A stretch of DNA of 64,000 nt from Bacteroidales bacterium. Lineage in GTDB: Bacteria; Bacteroidota; Bacteroidia; Bacteroidales; Paludibacteraceae. Shown piece by piece: positions 55,323 to 63,059 of this stretch. Every line of letters begins with the position of its first letter. Position 1 is the first letter of the stretch. The DNA lies in contig SUXE01000005.1 of NCBI GenBank assembly GCA_015061115.1, positions 124,001 through 188,000 of the forward strand, written 5' to 3'. The translations under genes were made by a program, and so were the position numbers. The notes beneath the pieces are model-generated. The model had not been told where the DNA came from and did not search any database. It saw only the letters and a program-made list of their open reading frames with translations.

Positions 55323-55772
55323 ATGAACGAGAACAGAAAAGAGATTTACGACTATTGTCTGGAATGTGTGAGGGAGTGGAAGAAGGAAAACGGCGGCAAT
55401 CCTGTCGACATAGACTATGATGATTACTTGAACATGGTCTATAACCATGGGGGGTCGGAGATAAGCGGTCTCATTGACGCCGAACTTGGAGAGGACGAGG
55501 AGGAGCAGGGCTTCTATGAAGAGGTGTCTTTCGCCTGTGAGAGGCTTAACCGTGGCATCCGTTCCGCCGTCGGGAGCCGCATACGCCACTTCCGTCTCTC
55601 AAAAGACCTGTCACAGCAGGAGCTTGCGGATTTGGCTGGCATCACGAAGGCGAATCTGTGCAACATGGAGAAAGGGAAATATTCCGCAGGGATTGATGTC
55701 ATAAACCGGATCTGCGAGGCTCTTGGCTTGGAGATCCAGCTTGTCCCGGCGCGGGATAACGGCGAAAAGTAA
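55323..55772 (+). CDS. XRE-family transcriptional regulator
   Basis: 149 residues from MNENRKEIYDYCLECV at 55323, after ACAAGAAAG. The N-terminal half (about 1-80) is acidic (GLIDAELGEDEEEQGFYEEV). The C-terminal half is a Cro/C1-type helix-turn-helix (about 85-139: VGSRIRHFRLSKDLSQQELA, DLAGITKANLCNMEKGKYS). Small, single-copy and divergent from the minus-strand cargo; likely controls itself through the two palindromes upstream, and perhaps the neighbouring element promoters. Confidence 0.88.
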   Translation: MNENRKEIYDYCLECVREWKKENGGNPVDIDYDDYLNMVYNHGGSEISGLIDAELGEDEEEQGFYEEVSFACERLNRGIRSAVGSRIRHFRLSKDLSQQELADLAGITKANLCNMEKGKYSAGIDVINRICEALGLEIQLVPARDNGEK

Positions 55773-55790
55773 TTATGGTGGCGAAAAAAG

Positions 55791-55832
55791 ATCCGTCTAA
55801 CCTCACGGTCCGACGGATCAAGACTTTTTAAT
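55791..55832. terminator. Bidirectional terminator
   Basis: GATCCGTC / GACGGATC; T5 follows on the plus strand (XRE gene) and T6 on the minus strand (gene 56335-55865). Confidence 0.8.
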
Positions 55833-55864
55833 CAAATTTATGCAAAAATAAAAAATATCTTTGA

Positions 55865-56335
55865 CTATCTGTTTGGGCTTTGGTATTTCAGCCATTTCTT
55901 CAGGCGGTTGGCGTATTCGGGCATCACATAGAAGTCCGTCTCTCCCGCCTGCAGGTCAGCCAGGCGTTTCTCCGCCTTTTCCACCGACTCCAGCCATTCT
56001 GTCCGGTTGTAGCCGAACAGGTCCCATTGTGGGAGATTGTTTTTGAGCCTTGTGATCTTAGCCTTTTGAGCCTTTATGAGGTTGGACCGCTTCCACTCTA
56101 TATATTCCTCGGTGGTCAGCATGTCGGTCCTGCCGATAAAGCACCTGACGACACGGCGCGGGTTGTCGACTTTGACATGAGCCGCCAAATACTGGAAATA
56201 CCACTGCCACCGCATCACCATGTCAAATGACAAACCCCGACGGTAATAGACCACGTCTTCCACATGGCACCCGTTGGCTTCGCTGATCGTGATTTTGGCG
56301 ACAAACTCAATCCTGTCGATCTCGAATTTTTCCAT
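55865..56335 (-). CDS. Unknown protein (156 residues)
   Basis: Starts MEKFEIDRIEFVAKITISEA. Contains Trp/Tyr-rich FDMVMRWQWYFQYLAAHVKV, a charged helix KRSNLIKAQKAKITRLKNNL and a C-terminal NRLKKWLKYQSP. Resembles hypothetical proteins carried on Bacteroides elements; no function known. It lies 17 nt downstream of the 56724-56353 gene and shares its promoter. Confidence 0.65.
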   Translation of the reverse strand: MEKFEIDRIEFVAKITISEANGCHVEDVVYYRRGLSFDMVMRWQWYFQYLAAHVKVDNPRRVVRCFIGRTDMLTTEEYIEWKRSNLIKAQKAKITRLKNNLPQWDLFGYNRTEWLESVEKAEKRLADLQAGETDFYVMPEYANRLKKWLKYQSPNR

Positions 56336-56352
56336 ATTTTTGAAATGTATTG

Positions 56353-56724
56353 TTATTTGTTGGGTTCATTCGCCCAGCTCATCGCCTGGTCATAGTAGTC
56401 GCTTCTGATGAACAGCATGTCGCCTCTGCCGTCCCCCCACCAGTTGGAGCAGTGTGTGAACAGCCTGCCCGTCCTTGAGGGGCAGAGTTTGCCGTACATT
56501 CCCCTGAACATTGCGGACACCTGCCTTCCGCTGAAGTTTCCCGCCATCTTGGCGTCGTTCGTGCAGAAGCCGATGGACATGACGGTCTCCACGTTCCCGT
56601 TTTCGTCAAGGAACTCCATCGAGCCGTCCCCCCACTCCCCGAATCTGAGGGTGTCCTTCAGAAGCTGTCTCTGGTTTTCGTTGAGTTTGCCGATCTCGCA
56701 GGCAAACAGGTCTTTTGTCTCCAT
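56353..56724 (-). CDS. Unknown protein (123 residues)
   Basis: METKDLFACEIGKLNENQRQ at the start, then a Gly/Trp-rich part (FGEWGDGSMEFLDENGNV, HCSNWWGDGRGDMLFIRSDYYDQA). Here the shared leader is out of frame with the gene, which fixes the start at 56724. No family recognised. Confidence 0.65.
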   Translation of the reverse strand: METKDLFACEIGKLNENQRQLLKDTLRFGEWGDGSMEFLDENGNVETVMSIGFCTNDAKMAGNFSGRQVSAMFRGMYGKLCPSRTGRLFTHCSNWWGDGRGDMLFIRSDYYDQAMSWANEPNK

Positions 56725-56795
56725 AGTGATAAAATAAAGTAAAACAACAAACTAAATCGGGAAATCGGGTTTGCGATCACCCTCATTTCCATATA

Positions 56796-56827
56796 CAAAT
56801 ATACTAAAATTTTGCGTAACTTGCAAA
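56796..56827 (-). promoter_or_regulatory. Element-family promoter driving 56724-55865
   Basis: TATATTTG (56796-56803), TTTG (56824-56827), 20-nt spacer; leader present. Confidence 0.85.
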
Positions 56828-56976
56828 TAATCAGCAACTTGTTTTTTATAAAAAAGGAGCGCGGACTTCCCAGCCCTACGCCCCGAAAAAAAAGGATTGA
56901 AATATATTCAGACTATTGTTCAGACCCCTTCAAGGAGAAGGGCGGAAGTGAGGGCGTACCCCCTCAAATCCATATA

Positions 56977-57008
56977 CAAATATACTAAAATTCGGTGTAA
57001 CTTGCAAA
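56977..57008 (-). promoter_or_regulatory. Element-family promoter without a gene; possible short RNA to 56886
   Basis: TATATTTG (56977-56984), TTTG (57005-57008). Downstream (leftward) are GAGGG...CCCTC and CCCTTC-N5-GAAGGG hairpins and a T8 run at 56893-56886, but the last stem before the T run is weak, so termination is uncertain. Confidence 0.7.
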
Positions 57009-57175
57009 CAATCAGCGAGTTATTTTACAAAAAAGGAAGGGTAGCGGCGAAAAAAAGAGGGGTCGGGCGCCCTCCCTTGAAGAAAAAAGTGTATTTTTGC
57101 AAAAGGTTTATTATAAGGTTAAAGTTTAATGATACGGAGAACGCCCCCAAGCCCTGCGAAGGGAGTGGGGGGCGT

Positions 57176-57281
57176 AAAAAAAAGGCACCTATCTGTCGCA
57201 GACGGATGCCCGATGTCATATTAGTAACTTAGTAACTTGATAATGGGTTAGGAAGGGAGGGGTGGAAACCCCCTCAGATCC
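57176..57281 (-). ncRNA. Candidate small RNA (~105 nt) from an element-family promoter
   Basis: The promoter at 57287-57318 points left into a stretch without a usable gene. The unit ends in a hairpin GGCA...TCTG-CGA-CAGA...TGCC (57184-57210) followed by T8 on the minus strand, a good terminator. Start estimated from the -7 box. Confidence 0.6.
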
Positions 57282-57286
57282 ATATA

Positions 57287-57318
57287 CAAATATACTAAAA
57301 TTCGGTGTAACTTGCAAA
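57287..57318 (-). promoter_or_regulatory. Element-family promoter without a gene
   Basis: TATATTTG (57287-57294), TTTG (57315-57318); spacer and upstream nearly identical to the copy at 56977 (ACACCGAATTTTAG spacer, TGATTGTTTGCAAG upstream). Confidence 0.8.
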
Positions 57319-57450
57319 CAATCAGCGAATTATTTTAGATGAGAGGGCGAAAAAAACGCGCGTCCGAACCCCGACTTTTTCCCCAAGGGGGCAGGCTGTC
57401 TCCAGCCTGCGGCGGCTCCAGCCGGGTGGGCGAGGAAATCTTTTCGGAAG

Positions 57451-57570
57451 ACCCCCATTTTGGGGCGTTTTTTTTTGCGTATCTCGTTAAAAAACACTAT
57501 ATTTGTAGGGTAAAATTAAAGTAAAATAACAACGGCAGTAGCCCTGCGTGAGTAGCGCTGCTGTTTTTTT
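57451..57570 (+). promoter_or_regulatory. Terminator, promoter and leader hairpin ahead of the DUF3945 gene
   Basis: A CCCC-ATTTT-GGGG hairpin with T9 (to 57476) runs straight into -33 TTTG (57474-57477); -7 TATATTTG follows at 57498-57505 after 20 nt. About 30 nt into the transcript CAGTAGC / GCGCTGCTG (57536-57563) with T7-8 forms an attenuator-like hairpin. The rest to 57765 shows no gene. Confidence 0.65.
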
Positions 57571-57765
57571 CCGACCGCCTCCGCGCGGAGTGTGCGGAAG
57601 GGATGACGGCTTAGGGACATGGAGGACGCCAGGTGGCGGTCGCCCTCGGGGGGACCGGAGCGGAAGCGGAGTCCGGAATACCCCGACCCGGAGGGGAAGC
57701 CCCGAAAGAGAAGGATGGAAATGAAAAAAAATTATGCAGTTTAACTTTAAAGAAAAAAGAATTTT

Positions 57766-59601
57766 ATGGAAAGAAGAAACGGATTCGGGTTCGACGGAGG
57801 ACAGAACGACTACACAGTGTCCTACACCGAAAGAAAAGACGACGGTACAATAGTAACGACGCAGCGAAAGATCGACGAGGATCTGAACAAAAAGATAAAG
57901 CGCCTTGCGGAAAAGGCGGAGAAGAACGAGCGTTTCACTGTAGCCCAGCTCCAATTCCTGGAGAAACACAAGAACGATCAAAAAATAGCACCTGAACTGG
58001 AGAGGTTCAACAGGGACTACCTTGCGGAACTGCGCCAGAAAATCAAGGACTACAGGAGGGAGGAGATGATGGAGCAGCAGGCGGTGACGGAAAAATGGAG
58101 CTCCCTGAAACACGAAAGCATGGACCCTATGACGGCGTTCCTGACAAGCTTCATGACGACATACAGCCGGAACAGGGAGAGGCTGCTGATGGAGGCGGAG
58201 CTTGCGGAGGAGATAATTCTGAAAAAAGAGCTAAAAGAGAAGCGAAACGGCATAGCCGAAATGCTGAACGCCATGGAGTTCAAGGAAGGGGACGCCAAGA
58301 TCTTCCACGTCGAGAACGGAGAGGGGGAGAAGGTTTTCATAGCGAGGGACAAGGCGGAGTGGCTCGCGCTTGCGAATGACGGAGAGTTCAAAAGGGTCGT
58401 CACCGACGAGTACAGCCAGACGTCGCTGTACAGCACGACGCTAGAAGTCCTGAATGGGATGGAGAGGGAACTGGAGGAGGTTTCGGACAAGAGGAAATAC
58501 CTGGACGAGAGGCTGGGGGCTCCGGCAGCCCAGAAATGCTACGGCGAGGGCGTGGAAGGAGGCGTCGGAAAGAGCCAGGAGGAGACCGTAGAGAGGGAAG
58601 AGAGGAATGACATACGGGTAAAGGACCTTTGGGAGATAAACAAGGGTCTGGGAGAAATGATAAGGAAGGTGGACCACGAACCCGGAGAGGGGGAGACGGA
58701 GTACTTCACAAGCGTGAGCATAGAGGGAAGGCTTAGCCGGGAGGAAGAAGAGGCGTACAGGGTTCTGGCGCAGAAGATGGGGTGCGAGAACATGACGAGC
58801 GACGGATGGCTGCATGTGTACCAGTTCCCCTACATGCACGCAGGAGCGGACGTATTCGTCGGGAAAGCGGAAGCCGACCTTGTGAGGAGGATGGGGGTGA
58901 ACCCCGACACCGTGCTTGTTGAGATAAAGGATGAAGGGCAGAAAGAGACCGTAAGGCAGGGGAAGGAGAGCGGTGAAGAGGAGGCGAAGGATAAAGCCGT
59001 AGAGAAGAGGGAAATGAAGGAGGAGGAAACGAAGAAGGACGAGAGTATAGAGAAAGCCCTCCTGGAAGAGCACGGCATCGACCCGAGCACGAAAGAGGGG
59101 AAGTCTGTGATGGCAAGGCTGCTTGAAGGCGAGAAGGTGACTGTAAGGAGCGAGGACGGCAACCTCAGCTACGACATAGCGCTAGCCGAAGGAAGGGGTC
59201 TGCTGTCGGGCAACCTCACGGTGACGGACAAGGAAAAGCTCAGCGAAGGGGAGAGGGAGACCGCAGGGAAGCTAGAGGGAAGGCGCCTCGCGCACTACAT
59301 GGACGGCAGGGAGAGGGTCGGATGGGCTGTTGTCACGGAGGACAACATACCCGACCAGATCAAGGGGCACTCTGTTACCACCCAGGAGAAGCAGGCTATG
59401 CTAAGGGGCGAGAGCATCGTGATCGACGGATGCACTGAAGGGGCGAAGGAGCCTTACAGCGCGGAGGTGCACATGAACCTGGAGAAGAGGGGCGAGAGAA
59501 TCAAGCCTGTAATGAGCGTCAAGCCGAAGAAAAACGAGCCTCAGAGCCAGAAGCAGAAACAGAAGGCTGGACAGAGCCAGAGACAGGGCATGAGGCAATA
59601 A
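57766..59601 (+). CDS. DUF3945-type protein of the conjugative element
   Basis: 611 residues, start MERRNGFGFDGGQNDYTVSY after TTTAACTTTAAAG leader. N-terminal half is charged and helical (KKIKRLAEKAEKNERFTVAQL; MTTYSRNRERLLMEAELAEE). The C-terminal ~180 residues show the DUF3945 pattern twice: EHGIDPSTKEGKSVMARLLEGEKV and IKGHSVTTQEKQAMLRGESI, each followed by beta strands. The tail is Gln/Lys-rich. Such proteins sit near topB in Bacteroides elements; role unknown. Codon use (many AGG, GAG, CTG) differs sharply from the 40-48 kb genes. Confidence 0.75.
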   Translation: MERRNGFGFDGGQNDYTVSYTERKDDGTIVTTQRKIDEDLNKKIKRLAEKAEKNERFTVAQLQFLEKHKNDQKIAPELERFNRDYLAELRQKIKDYRREEMMEQQAVTEKWSSLKHESMDPMTAFLTSFMTTYSRNRERLLMEAELAEEIILKKELKEKRNGIAEMLNAMEFKEGDAKIFHVENGEGEKVFIARDKAEWLALANDGEFKRVVTDEYSQTSLYSTTLEVLNGMERELEEVSDKRKYLDERLGAPAAQKCYGEGVEGGVGKSQEETVEREERNDIRVKDLWEINKGLGEMIRKVDHEPGEGETEYFTSVSIEGRLSREEEEAYRVLAQKMGCENMTSDGWLHVYQFPYMHAGADVFVGKAEADLVRRMGVNPDTVLVEIKDEGQKETVRQGKESGEEEAKDKAVEKREMKEEETKKDESIEKALLEEHGIDPSTKEGKSVMARLLEGEKVTVRSEDGNLSYDIALAEGRGLLSGNLTVTDKEKLSEGERETAGKLEGRRLAHYMDGRERVGWAVVTEDNIPDQIKGHSVTTQEKQAMLRGESIVIDGCTEGAKEPYSAEVHMNLEKRGERIKPVMSVKPKKNEPQSQKQKQKAGQSQRQGMRQ

Positions 59602-59643
59602 AAAAAGAATCAAAACAAAAAAAACAATAAAAAACGCAATACT

Positions 59644-60282
59644 ATGTTAAATGAAAAATACCAGTTGGAGCCACTAAGGGAGTGGTTCCTGAAAGAGAGC
59701 CCCAAGGAGGCTGTGCTTGACTTCAAGAAAAGGGTGGAGATCCTGCTTGACAGCCCGGATTCGTTTGTGGAGCACATCATGGAGAAGGACTTCCTAGAGG
59801 CGATGAACAGCGACATGAAGAAGATAGACCGTTCTATCGAGGAGGTGAACAGGATATCCGACTTCATCACGCACAATGCTGACGAGGAGGAGGGACTTAC
59901 CCCGTTCGAGTACCTTCTGAGCACGAAGGACATCATAGGCAAGGAGAGCGTGGACTTCATAAGGAGCCAGTACCTGTTCTTCGCCGACATGCACGCCATC
60001 ACCCTGGGAGTGAGACACAACAACCCGGAGGGGGAGTATGAGGCGTTCGTGGAGAAGGTCAAGAGTCTTCTGAAGGAGACATGCGGAAAGAGGAAGAAGC
60101 TATGCGACTACCTCGAGAGCTACGCCACGTTCATGAGCGAGCTGATGCAGGTGGAGGAGGCGAACGACAAGTACGCAGCCATCAAGGAGATGGACAGCCA
60201 CCAGTATGAGAAATTCCTGGAGGAGGGCAAGGACCTTCTGGACATGATGGCGGACAGCAGGGAGGAAGAAGGGGCGTTCTGA
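59644..60282 (+). CDS. Unknown helical protein
   Basis: 212 residues, almost wholly alpha-helical and acidic (SPKEAVLDFKKRVEILLDSP; IDRSIEEVNRISDFITHNADEEEG; ESYATFMSELMQVEEANDK). No motif recognised. 42 nt after the DUF3945 gene and followed by a strong terminator, so it ends that operon. Confidence 0.7.
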   Translation: MLNEKYQLEPLREWFLKESPKEAVLDFKKRVEILLDSPDSFVEHIMEKDFLEAMNSDMKKIDRSIEEVNRISDFITHNADEEEGLTPFEYLLSTKDIIGKESVDFIRSQYLFFADMHAITLGVRHNNPEGEYEAFVEKVKSLLKETCGKRKKLCDYLESYATFMSELMQVEEANDKYAAIKEMDSHQYEKFLEEGKDLLDMMADSREEEGAF

Positions 60283-60309
60283 TCCCCGGAAAGAAAATAT
60301 AAAGCGACA

Positions 60310-60350
60310 GGGGACCCCACGGCGAATCACCGCCGTGGGGTCCCCTTTTT
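60310..60350 (+). terminator. Strong rho-independent terminator
   Basis: GGGGACCCCACGGCG / CGCCGTGGGGTCCCC, 15-bp stem, T5 tail. Confidence 0.92.
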
Positions 60351-60366
60351 CAAGGGAGAAAGAAAA

Positions 60367-60389
60367 TTTATATCCAAAACGGATATAAA
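60367..60389. promoter_or_regulatory. Third copy of the TATATCC-N5-GGATATA palindrome
   Basis: TTTATATCC-AAAAC-GGATATAAA, about 85 nt upstream of a TAATTTTG -7 box (60474-60481) ahead of the 60567 gene. Confidence 0.65.
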
Positions 60390-60473
60390 ATAAAAGAAAG
60401 GGCGAAATGTTAAAAAAACGGAAAAAAGGGAAAATTAAAGGGATAAATATTAGGAAATAAGCGTGAAAGCGTT

Positions 60474-60481
60474 TAATTTTG
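60474..60481 (+). promoter_or_regulatory. -7 box (TAATTTTG) for the 60567 gene
   Basis: Fits TAnnTTTG; -33 at 20 nt is only TTAG. The ATTAACTTTAATAAA leader follows before the start. Confidence 0.45.
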
Positions 60482-60566
60482 CTCTCGCAAAAAATCCTAG
60501 CCGAGACAACTTGGAGGATGAAGGCGTTACAATTAACTTTTACAATTAACTTTAATAAATAAGGCT

Positions 60567-61226
60567 ATGAGCGAAAAAATGGAGAATACGCAGCCCGCAG
60601 AGGAGCAGGCTAAGCAGGAAAAGCAGTGGGAGTCCTACAGCAGAGGCAACAAGACTTACACACTTCTGACAAAGACAGAAGGTGTGCAGCATGAGAGAGT
60701 TTCCCTTACAGAGGCGATCGACCGCCTGAAGGGTATAATCGAGGACAACGAGAAGAAGATGGACGCCGCATTCGCCAACGCCCCAGACTGGGCGGCGAGA
60801 AGCGAGATGAAGATGAACTCGTTCCGTGTGGACGCCGTTGGGGCTGAGAACACAAGGAAGGAGGTCCGCACGATGATCAAGGTTCCCTCAACCTTCACAA
60901 AGCAGCAGCGCGAGACGCTGAAGGAGTACGCCATGCAGATGGGAGGCTCCTACCAGAACATGAAGGTCGTGACAAAGCTTCCTGACGGAAGCGAGAAAAA
61001 GAGCTTTCCGGCTCAGATTGAGTTCGGCAAGAACACAGCCTATTCAGCCGAGGTGTGCGCCAAGATCCTGCTTGGAGTTGACCGGGAGCAGATAATCAAC
61101 GAGATTATGGAGAGGAGCAAGAAGGCTCAGGAGAGACAGCAGGAGAAAAGCCAGCAGACGGCTGAGAAACCGCAGGTCGAGGAGCAGAAGCCGCAGCCTA
61201 AACAGAAGAAGGGTCCTAAACTCTAA
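60567..61226 (+). CDS. Unknown protein sharing a C-terminal domain with the ArdC-like protein
   Basis: 219 residues. The middle to C-terminal part (about 115-190: QRETLKEYAMQMGGSYQNMK ... FGKNTAYSAEVCAKILLGVD, then QIINEIMERSKKAQ) aligns with the last ~120 residues of the protein at 61305 (QKKVIRDYTEAMGGEYTERA ... FNKDSVFSPDVCVSIIQGES, VITKISEREQKK). Gln/Lys-rich tail. Function unknown; the shared domain suggests a common partner. Confidence 0.7.
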   Translation: MSEKMENTQPAEEQAKQEKQWESYSRGNKTYTLLTKTEGVQHERVSLTEAIDRLKGIIEDNEKKMDAAFANAPDWAARSEMKMNSFRVDAVGAENTRKEVRTMIKVPSTFTKQQRETLKEYAMQMGGSYQNMKVVTKLPDGSEKKSFPAQIEFGKNTAYSAEVCAKILLGVDREQIINEIMERSKKAQERQQEKSQQTAEKPQVEEQKPQPKQKKGPKL

Positions 61227-61255
61227 TCGAAGACAATATTTTGAAAATAGGGAGA

Positions 61256-61290
61256 GGGGGAGTGCAGTGAGGTCACTCCCTTTCTTTATT
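61256..61290 (+). terminator. Probable terminator
   Basis: GGGAGTG / CACTCCC stem followed by TTTCTTTATT. Confidence 0.6.
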
Positions 61291-61304
61291 TAACTGACAC
61301 GGCA

Positions 61305-63047
61305 ATGGAAGGACCGAGCAAGAACGAGCTCAGCAGGAGGCTGCTGGATCTTCAGAAGGAGGTAGGAGCCGAGCACAAAGGCTTTGACAGCATAGAGGCA
61401 AGGATAGAGAGGAAGGGAAGGACGGCGGAGGACGAGAGGCTTATCGCCGAATCTTACAGGAACGCCAGGGACCTGCGCGGCGAGGTCACGGCGGAAATTG
61501 GGAAATACCAAAACAACCGGGGCAGGGACGAGGACATAGACACCTACGTCAGGAACCTGGAGAATCTTGACAGAAAAATGGAAAAATACAGGAGCAAATA
61601 CAAGAAATACGAGAGCCAGACAAGGATCGAGCCGAGGGACCAGTTCCTTAAGGAGTTCACCGACGCCATCATAAAGAGGATGGAGGAGATCAAGGGGTCC
61701 GGATCATGGAAGAAAGGGTGGATGGATGTCAGCCCAAAGTGGGAGGAGGCAAGGAGCGTGGACGGCTACAGGTACACGGGGGACAACAGCATGAAGCTGA
61801 ACTTCCTGTCGTGCCTGTGCTACAACACGAACGTATGGGGAACCTTCAACGCCCTCACCTCCCTCAAAGGGGAGGACGGAAGCAAGGTGTCGGTAAACAA
61901 AGGAGCGAAGGCGTGGACGATCCTCAAGCCCTACGATGTCTACATCCTCCCAAAATCCGAGAGGGAGGGGCATCCCGACCTGAAGACAAGGCTGTCGCAG
62001 ACCGAATACGACAAGCTTGAAGAGGAGGTGAGGAAGCTGTACAGGAAGACCGTTGACTTCCAGAGCATCAAGGTCTTCAACGTGGACCAGACGAACCTGA
62101 AGGAGGTGAACCCGTCGCTCTACAGCACGTTCGAGACCAAGAAAGAGGCTGAGGAACATGAGATAACGTACAGATACCAGCCTCTCGACGAACTTGTCAA
62201 GAACCAGACATGGGTCTGCAAGATAAGCGAGCTGGCGCAGGACAGGGCGTTCTTCCGCCCGTCCACAAAGGAGATCGTCGTGCCGACAAGGGGACAGTTC
62301 GAGAGACAGCAGGAGTTCTACTCGACCCTGCTGCATGAGATGTCGCACTCGACGGCTCTGGAGACAGGAAGGGAGATAAAGGGCTCGTTCGGAACACCCG
62401 AATATGCGAGGGAGGAGCTTGTTGCGGAACTCTCCGCCGCTTTCTCGGGAAGCAAGCTTGGCATATCGACCACGATAGAGCAGGACAACTCCGCGCATTA
62501 CCTTGACGGATGGCTTGAAGTCCTGCAGAAGGACCCTGATTATCTGAAGACAATCCTTGACGATGTGAAGCAGGCTACCGCCGTGATCGACGAGCGTCTG
62601 AAGCCGTACATGCCAAAGCAGGAGATCGAGGTGTCCGCCGAACAGAAGACAGGTGTTGCGGAGGCAGCCGTATCGGTTGCCCTGGAGTGCATCAGCAGGT
62701 TCAACGAGGTCGCCGACAGCGCGAGTCCGGCTATTTTGCAGGAGGAGAGAAGGGTCAAACTTTCACAGGACCTAGACGAGGGGCAGAAGAAAGTGATCAG
62801 GGACTACACGGAAGCCATGGGAGGCGAATATACCGAGAGGGCGGAGTTCAACAAGCCTTGCGTGAGCTTCAACAAAGACTCCGTCTTCTCACCTGATGTC
62901 TGCGTGAGCATCATCCAGGGCGAGAGCAAGGAGTCCGTCATAACAAAGATAAGCGAGAGGGAGCAGAAGAAGACGGAAGGGAAGAGGGAGAGCGTTGGAG
63001 ACTCCCAGAAAAGATCCGTTGAAAGGAAAAAAGGCAAGTCGGTATAA
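61305..63047 (+). CDS. ArdC-like antirestriction protein with extra C-terminal domain
   Basis: 580 residues. N-terminal coiled-coil region (to ~100), then an ArdC N-terminal (ssDNA-binding) domain about 108-225 (FLKEFTDAIIKRMEEIKGSG; NVWGTFNALTSL; KGAKAWTILKP), then a zincin domain with H344-EMSH-348 and REELVAELSAAF downstream, as in ArdC. ArdC proteins bind incoming single strands and protect them from restriction; related proteins are coded by many conjugative elements. The last ~120 residues add the domain shared with 60567. 12 nt before the next gene. Confidence 0.85.
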   Translation: MEGPSKNELSRRLLDLQKEVGAEHKGFDSIEARIERKGRTAEDERLIAESYRNARDLRGEVTAEIGKYQNNRGRDEDIDTYVRNLENLDRKMEKYRSKYKKYESQTRIEPRDQFLKEFTDAIIKRMEEIKGSGSWKKGWMDVSPKWEEARSVDGYRYTGDNSMKLNFLSCLCYNTNVWGTFNALTSLKGEDGSKVSVNKGAKAWTILKPYDVYILPKSEREGHPDLKTRLSQTEYDKLEEEVRKLYRKTVDFQSIKVFNVDQTNLKEVNPSLYSTFETKKEAEEHEITYRYQPLDELVKNQTWVCKISELAQDRAFFRPSTKEIVVPTRGQFERQQEFYSTLLHEMSHSTALETGREIKGSFGTPEYAREELVAELSAAFSGSKLGISTTIEQDNSAHYLDGWLEVLQKDPDYLKTILDDVKQATAVIDERLKPYMPKQEIEVSAEQKTGVAEAAVSVALECISRFNEVADSASPAILQEERRVKLSQDLDEGQKKVIRDYTEAMGGEYTERAEFNKPCVSFNKDSVFSPDVCVSIIQGESKESVITKISEREQKKTEGKRESVGDSQKRSVERKKGKSV

Positions 63048-63059
63048 AAACAGAAGCTT

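Noticed and set aside
56897-57232. A 111-codon plus-strand frame in the two-promoter region
   Set aside because: It covers two family promoters and a terminator, is rich in Arg/Lys from A- and G-runs, and has no start context.
46454-57318. Invertible (phase-variable) promoters
   Set aside because: All ten copies face the same way and no inverted repeats flank any of them, and no invertase gene is seen.
57487-58113. A 208-codon minus-strand frame over the start of the DUF3945 gene
   Set aside because: Low-complexity Leu/Phe/Pro reading with no domain, opposite a well-supported gene and its promoter.
61704-62498. A 264-codon minus-strand frame
   Set aside because: Antisense to the ArdC-like gene, whose zincin motif and ssDNA-binding domain are intact.
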